From: Candidatus Saccharimonadota bacterium
GTDB lineage: Bacteria; Patescibacteriota; Saccharimonadia; Saccharimonadales; Saccharimonadaceae
Assembly (NCBI GenBank): GCA_015655045.1
Contig: JAATFU010000003.1
Span: forward strand, 1-64,000
DNA: 64,000 nt
Direction: 5' to 3'
In this document: positions 59,228-64,000 of the stretch, in pieces
Position numbering within the stretch: the first letter of the stretch is position 1
Layout: each line of letters opens with the position of its first letter
Position numbers and translations under genes: made by a program
Notes under the pieces: model-generated
What the model was told of the DNA's origin: nothing
Database searches by the model: none
Seen by the model: only the letters and a program-made list of their open reading frames with translations

Positions 59228-61408
59228 CTAGTAACCGCGGGTGTCTTGACGAACCTTTGGATCGTTCGCTTCAGTATCGGGCACCTGGGGCTCTGGGAAT
59301 ATCCGTGGAGCAGCAGGAAGAACTGGAGCTTCAACTGGTTCTTGGTCAAGTCGATAGGTATTTCCACCCGCAGGCTTGGTGTGTTGCTGACGTCCCGCTT
59401 GGTGATCACCATGATCACGTTGCTGACCACCGCCACTACCACCTACTTCATTAATCACTGGAATAACGATTGGGGTTCGACGTGTTTGATCGTACAGAAT
59501 ATGGGTAATCTCGTCTTTGAGCTCTTTCTTGATAATATCGAGGTCAACTCGTTTACCTGAAAAAGCACGTGAAACCTTCTGTTTAAGATATTGACGAATC
59601 GTTCCCATGAGCTCTTCACTATCTCGAAGATAGATAAAGCCGCGGCTAATGATATCTGGGCTCGTCATCAAGCGACCGCTGCCCCGTTGCACCGTCAACA
59701 CCACCACAAACATACCTTCGGTTGCCATGTGGATACGATCTTTCAAAACTACTTCGGAGACAATCGCCCCACTGTCGTCATACATAATGCCACCGACAGG
59801 GATGCGTCCTGCTTTTTTGGCACCATCGGCTGTAATTTCAATTACGTCACCGCTGTCACAGACGAAGATGTTTGCCCGTGGAATGGCTGCCTCTTTTTCG
59901 GCAAGCTCTGCATTGTGTACAAGCATATGGAACTCTCCATGAATCGGGAGGTAGTAGGTTGGGTTAAGCGCGGTAATCAGCTTGACGTGATCATCATAGT
60001 ATCCATGACCCGAAAGGTGAAGTGGACCAATACCCGTGAGGTGGGTTCGGCCATTTTGGATGACATCGCTGCCTTCGCGCATGAGACCATCAACCGTACG
60101 CACTACATATTTTTCATTACCAGGGATTGGGTTGGAGCTAAAGACAATCACATCACTGTTCTTTACCTTAATAAACTTGTGCGATCCTGAGGCCATTCGG
60201 TTCAATACGGCGTTGAATTCACCTTGAGAACCTGTACAAATAATGGTTACTTTGCCATCAGGGAGCTTAATAATGTCTTCCATTTTAACGACGACATCCT
60301 TTGGAACCTTGATGACTCCGGCACGAAGTGCAACCTCAAGGTTTTGGATCATACTGTAGCCTGCAAAAGCAACCTTGCGATCATGATTTTTGGCTTCCTC
60401 AAGGATAATTTGCATACGGTGAATCTGGGATGAGAAACTACTCATAATCAGACGGTTGTTAGGATATTTATCCATAATCTGGCCCATAGAGTGCTGAATA
60501 TCGAACTCGCCATGGGTATGCGTACCCTCGGATTCACAGTTCGTCGACTCGTTCATGAGCATTAAGATACCTTCCTTGGTAGCAATCTCTGTCAGACGAT
60601 CCAAGTCAAACTTCTTTCCATCTACTGGTGCCTCTTCAAAGCGCCAGTCTCCCGTATCAATCAATACACCAAGTGGCGTTCGAATGACAACCGCAGTTGC
60701 ATCAGGAATAGAGTGGTTCACGCGGACTAGTTCAATACTAAAGTTATCACTGATTTGCACAATTTCATGGGCTTCAGGATTCATCTCATTATATTCCGGC
60801 TCGAAACCACTGACGGCTTCTTCCATCGTGCGTTGAATCATACCAAGGGTGAACTTGCTACCATATACTGGTGCGGGGATCTTATCGGCCACATGGCGAT
60901 ACGCGCCGATATGGTCAAGGTGTCCGTGTGTAAAGACATGGGCTCGAATCTTGTGCTTATTCTCTTCAAGATACGTAATATCAGGGGTAATGTAGTTAAT
61001 GCCTGGATAATCAGCACCAGGAAAAAGGAAGCCACAATCAATAACAATAATCTCATTGTCATATTCAATGGCCATCATGTTCTTGCCGATACCCATTTCA
61101 CCAAGTCCACCGAGTGGCATGATCTTGAGTTTTGGACCATTAACGCGTGGTACTTTTTTCTGGTCGGCTACACTATATTGACGACCTTCGTAGCCGTTAT
61201 AGATTGATTTGTTAACTGGTATATTGATGACGTGCTGGCTCGCACGCATATTAACACTTTCACTGGTTCGACGTTGTGCACGAAATACTTCGCCTTTTCG
61301 CGTCGTGGTGTTGTTTAATACTGTATTTGTTGAACGCTGACGCTGCTGTGTCTGCGGACGTTTTGCCTGATCATCAGGCTGTGTGTTTGAGAGTCTTCGT
61401 TGACCCAT
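59228..61408 (-). CDS. rnj: Ribonuclease J with N- and C-terminal extensions
   Basis: The 726-residue enzyme is a metallo-beta-lactamase/beta-CASP nuclease for mRNA turnover and rRNA maturation. The core begins near residue 90 (KLKIMPLGGLGEMGIGKNMM) and has the metal motif HGHLDHIG (about 160), with beta-CASP region STNCESEGTH and SGHGYYDDH. Typical RNase J proteins have about 555 residues. Here a basic Gln/Arg/Thr-rich N-terminal extension of about 90 residues, and a Gly/Gln/His- and Pro-rich tail of about 80, are added. AAGGAG precedes the ATG. Confidence 0.93.
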   Translation of the reverse strand: MGQRRLSNTQPDDQAKRPQTQQRQRSTNTVLNNTTTRKGEVFRAQRRTSESVNMRASQHVINIPVNKSIYNGYEGRQYSVADQKKVPRVNGPKLKIMPLGGLGEMGIGKNMMAIEYDNEIIVIDCGFLFPGADYPGINYITPDITYLEENKHKIRAHVFTHGHLDHIGAYRHVADKIPAPVYGSKFTLGMIQRTMEEAVSGFEPEYNEMNPEAHEIVQISDNFSIELVRVNHSIPDATAVVIRTPLGVLIDTGDWRFEEAPVDGKKFDLDRLTEIATKEGILMLMNESTNCESEGTHTHGEFDIQHSMGQIMDKYPNNRLIMSSFSSQIHRMQIILEEAKNHDRKVAFAGYSMIQNLEVALRAGVIKVPKDVVVKMEDIIKLPDGKVTIICTGSQGEFNAVLNRMASGSHKFIKVKNSDVIVFSSNPIPGNEKYVVRTVDGLMREGSDVIQNGRTHLTGIGPLHLSGHGYYDDHVKLITALNPTYYLPIHGEFHMLVHNAELAEKEAAIPRANIFVCDSGDVIEITADGAKKAGRIPVGGIMYDDSGAIVSEVVLKDRIHMATEGMFVVVLTVQRGSGRLMTSPDIISRGFIYLRDSEELMGTIRQYLKQKVSRAFSGKRVDLDIIKKELKDEITHILYDQTRRTPIVIPVINEVGGSGGGQQRDHGDHQAGRQQHTKPAGGNTYRLDQEPVEAPVLPAAPRIFPEPQVPDTEANDPKVRQDTRGY

Positions 61409-61527
61409 AAGTTATTATTTCTCCTTGTTTTGTTTAACAAAAAATTAATGATGTTCTAAAAATAAATACGAGTGAGGGGTTCGAAATTGATCTACAATTA
61501 GTCGCTTCCCTCTTTATCAGTGACTCC

Positions 61528-61556
61528 AATATAGCAAATTTTACCTGTTTTGGCAA
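61528..61556 (-). promoter_or_regulatory. RNase J gene promoter
   Basis: On the minus strand TTGCCA (complement of 61551-61556), a 17-nt spacer and TATATT (complement of 61528-61533) give a leader of about 110 nt for rnj. The -35 abuts the end of the uracil-DNA glycosylase gene. Confidence 0.7.
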
Positions 61557-61557
61557 G

Positions 61558-62136
61558 TTATAACTTCTCAATGATGCGTGGAACCTGCAAAAAATCATCA
61601 ATGAGTGTCTGGCGCATAGCCCCGTTATAGAGGGCTGCTGCCGGATGATAGAGTGGAATAACGACGAGACGACCTTCGCCAAAATGAATTCGCTTTGGTT
61701 GTCCATGAACTTGGCTGATCTTCATGTCTGGTAAAAAATACTCCATGCTATGACGACCGAGTGTAATCACGACTTTCGGCTGGATAATCTGGAGCTGTTT
61801 GAGGAGATATGGCCAAAAGGCCTTTTTCTCTTCCGGAAGCGGATCGCGGTTATTGGGTGGGCGATATTTGACGATGTTGGTAATATATACGTCACTTCTT
61901 ACCATATTGGCAGCGGCAAGCATTTCGTTAAGGAACTTTCCTGCCGCGCCCACGAACGGAAGACCTTGCTCATCTTCATTTTTACCAGGAGCCTCGCCAA
62001 TTAAGACAATGTCGGCATTTAAGTTACCGTCGCCCATGACTAAATTCGTTGCTTGTGCGGCAAGTTCAGAACAGATGTTCTTTTCGAGGATATCTGTTCG
62101 TACACGGTCAAGCTGGGCTTGTTTGCTCTCTACCAC
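61558..62136 (-). CDS. Family 4-like uracil-DNA glycosylase lacking Fe-S cysteines
   Basis: The 192-residue enzyme has the family motifs IVLIGEAPGKNEDEQGLPFVGAAG, NIVKYRPPNNRDP and the late LYHPAAAL. It would remove uracil from DNA. Family 4 enzymes usually carry four cysteines for a [4Fe-4S] cluster (CxxC near the start, KCRPP, and C.PYL). Here these positions read KxxC, KYRPP and WPYL, leaving one cysteine, so the cluster is absent. It lies between pnp and rnj on the same strand. Confidence 0.88.
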   Translation of the reverse strand: MVESKQAQLDRVRTDILEKNICSELAAQATNLVMGDGNLNADIVLIGEAPGKNEDEQGLPFVGAAGKFLNEMLAAANMVRSDVYITNIVKYRPPNNRDPLPEEKKAFWPYLLKQLQIIQPKVVITLGRHSMEYFLPDMKISQVHGQPKRIHFGEGRLVVIPLYHPAAALYNGAMRQTLIDDFLQVPRIIEKL

Positions 62137-62189
62137 GATTTCATTTTCCCCTACGTTGCTTTATCTTCTGCTGCGATCGCCTACTATTT

Positions 62190-64000
62190 TTATTCGATGT
62201 TACGAAGACTGAGGCTTAAACGGCCACGATCATCAATACCGATAAGCTTGGCTTTCACGATCTGGCCTTCAGTAAGAACATCTTCAACCCGCTCCACTCG
62301 ATGATCGGCCAACTCACTAATATGCACCATGCCATCAACTCCGGGCATAATATTAATAAACGCACCAAAATCCTTGATACTCACCACTTTACCCTCGTAG
62401 ATTGTCCCAACCTCTGGCTCTTCGGTCAGGCCCTTGATCCAGGCAATCGCTTTTTCGATACTTGTCGTATCTTGAGCCGCAACCGTAATAAGACCATTAT
62501 CTTTAATGTCGATTAACGCACCGGTTTCGGCTGTGATCTTGTTAATCACTTCTCCACCCTTACCAATCACTGCGCCAATCTTATCTGGATTAATCATGAT
62601 CTTCTCAATTCGCGGAGCGTATGGTGACAGCGTTGGACGCGAGGTCGCAAGTGTTTCAAGCATATGTTTCAAGATAAAAGCACGGCCAGGCTTAGCAGCT
62701 TCAAGCGCTTGGCGTAAGACCGCAACGGGCAAACCATGAACTTTCATATCCATTTGAATAGCCGTAATACCCTGGCTGGTACCTGTCACCTTAAAATCCA
62801 TATCCCCGGCGAAGTCCTCGGCATCAGCAATATCAGACAAAACGTATGGGGTATCCCCGTCCATCATAAGGCCCATCGCGATACCCGAGACAGGAGCTTT
62901 GAGTGGTACACCGGCATCCATCAACGCAAGGACACTACTACAGGTCGCTGCCATAGAGGTTGAACCATTCTGGCTCATAATCTCAGTCACGCTTCGAATA
63001 GCATACGGAAAATCTTCCGCAGATGGCAAGACTGGAAGAACGGCTCTCTCGGCCAAGTAGCCGTGGCCAATTTCACGACGACCAGGTGAGCCGAGGCGAC
63101 GAACTTCACCCACGGTATAGCCCGGCGCATTATAGTGATGCATATAACGACGTTCACCATCGTTCACTTCCATCGTATCAACCATTTGGGCATAGCTCAG
63201 TGGCGCTAATGTCACAATATTGAGGCCCTGAGTCACTCCGCGGGTAAAAATCGAGGAACCATGGGCTCGCGGTAATATACCGACTTCACTTGAGAGGGGT
63301 CGGATTTCAGTTAGCTGGCGACCATCAGGTCGAACTTGTTGAGTAATAATTCCATCGCGGACGTCCTTATGAAGCGCGCTCGTAAATGCCTCATCATATT
63401 CATCGCGAAGTGCCGCATAGTCCTCGCCGTGCTGCTCGGCCATGTGTTCATGGAAACTCCACCGAAGCGTACTGACAAGCTCATTTCGCTCTGGATAGGG
63501 CAACCGGAGGGCATCGCCTAATTTATCTACCATCCAGTCATTAACGGCAGTTTGAATCTCTTCATTTGGCACAATGAGACTGTACTCAAGAGCAACGGGA
63601 GCTACTCGTGCAACTAATTCCTTCTGCAACGTAATTGCTGGTTGATACTGCTCAAAAGCCCAGGCAAGAGCATCGGCCACAACATCTTCGCTCACTTCGT
63701 TCGCGCCAGCTTCGACCATAGTAATACCCGTTTCAATACCAGCTACGACTAAATCAAGGTCGCTCTCGTCTCGTTCCTCTGGACTCATAAAAGCTTTGAA
63801 CTCACCATTTACACGGCCGACGCGAAGGCCGGCTACTGGTCCGTCAAACGGCGTCCCGCTGAGCATCAACGCCGTGCTCGCCGCAATCATGGCGATCGCA
63901 TCAGGCCGAAAATTTGGATCAAGGCTTAAAACACTCGAGACAACCTGTACTTCTTGTCGATAGCCTTTTGGAAATAAGGGTCGGATCGGACGATCAATCA
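62190..64000 (-). CDS. pnp: Polynucleotide phosphorylase (5' end beyond the window)
   Basis: PNPase degrades RNA 3' to 5' with phosphate. The visible part enters at IDRPIRPLFPKGYRQEVQVV, continues through the first RNase PH domain end, the helical domain, the second RNase PH domain (RPDGRQLTEIRPLSSEVG, SQNGSTSMAATCSSVLALMDAGVP), the KH domain (KIGAVIGKGGEVINKI) and the S1 domain ending the protein (GKVVSIKDFGAFINIMPGVDG). The start codon lies to the right of the window, about 80-90 residues further. An internal ATG at 63890 is not the true start. Confidence 0.96.
   Translation of the reverse strand, partial: IDRPIRPLFPKGYRQEVQVVSSVLSLDPNFRPDAIAMIAASTALMLSGTPFDGPVAGLRVGRVNGEFKAFMSPEERDESDLDLVVAGIETGITMVEAGANEVSEDVVADALAWAFEQYQPAITLQKELVARVAPVALEYSLIVPNEEIQTAVNDWMVDKLGDALRLPYPERNELVSTLRWSFHEHMAEQHGEDYAALRDEYDEAFTSALHKDVRDGIITQQVRPDGRQLTEIRPLSSEVGILPRAHGSSIFTRGVTQGLNIVTLAPLSYAQMVDTMEVNDGERRYMHHYNAPGYTVGEVRRLGSPGRREIGHGYLAERAVLPVLPSAEDFPYAIRSVTEIMSQNGSTSMAATCSSVLALMDAGVPLKAPVSGIAMGLMMDGDTPYVLSDIADAEDFAGDMDFKVTGTSQGITAIQMDMKVHGLPVAVLRQALEAAKPGRAFILKHMLETLATSRPTLSPYAPRIEKIMINPDKIGAVIGKGGEVINKITAETGALIDIKDNGLITVAAQDTTSIEKAIAWIKGLTEEPEVGTIYEGKVVSIKDFGAFINIMPGVDGMVHISELADHRVERVEDVLTEGQIVKAKLIGIDDRGRLSLSLRNIE

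Overview
The window looks like chromosome of a Candidatus Saccharibacteria (TM7, Patescibacteria/CPR) bacterium. The evidence is the 5' end of a TM7-like 16S rRNA at the left edge, a full monoderm-style type IV pilus locus, a VirB4/TraG-like ATPase with its small neighbours, LPXTG-anchored surface protein architecture, compact overlapping operons, and no biosynthetic operons. TGA is read as stop, so the SR1/Gracilibacteria code is not in use. This assignment is from gene content and remembered family resemblance, not from a search.

Layout. 1-11.3 kb: 16S rRNA start (minus), a small PAP2-type membrane phosphatase, gyrA/gyrB, a DUF11/LPHTG surface protein and a membrane protein, then the secretion-type ATPase and two small companions. 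11.3-13.7 kb: a long interval with no sizeable gene, holding hairpin-rich DNA, a promoter-terminator small RNA candidate, tmRNA and a small leaderless ORF. 13.7-22.4 kb: infC (ATC start)-rpmI-rplT, RNase P RNA, a Nudix-RNase H fusion, a candidate 6S-like RNA, M50 protease, rpmB, miaA, an alkyltransferase-like gene, and thrS behind a T-box leader. 22.4-29.5 kb: tRNAs, a membrane glycosyltransferase, superoxide dismutase, a PpiC/SurA-like foldase, ndk, uppP and a Xer recombinase. 29.5-43.6 kb: type IV pilus locus (minor pilins, pilD, pilA, pilC, pilT, pilB, pilO/N/M-like genes and two surface/periphery proteins). 53.2-64 kb: ychF, tlyA, efp, rpsR-ssb-rpsF, ftsK, RNase J, uracil-DNA glycosylase and pnp (cut by the window edge).

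43.89-53.26 kb is a mobile element of about 9.4 kb inserted by a large serine recombinase into codon 8 of ychF. The left end keeps the orphaned original ychF promoter and first eight codons (MSLSIGIV, then out of frame). The right end supplies a substitute start encoding MALSIGIV with different codons, so ychF stays intact. The captured ychF promoter now points at the first cargo genes. Cargo resembles defence modules: an uncharacterised two-gene unit, an overlapping pair of HEPN-like genes, and a RloC/PrrC-like AAA ATPase with a 54-residue partner. It also carries an XRE regulator divergent from an unknown gene around a perfect inverted repeat. This island is the best candidate for an undescribed system.

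Other notable points are a structurally complete T-box antiterminator before thrS whose UGGA matches the UCCA end of a tRNA-Thr in the window, several genes with -10 boxes 6-7 nt before ATG (leaderless), and two unassigned small RNA candidates.
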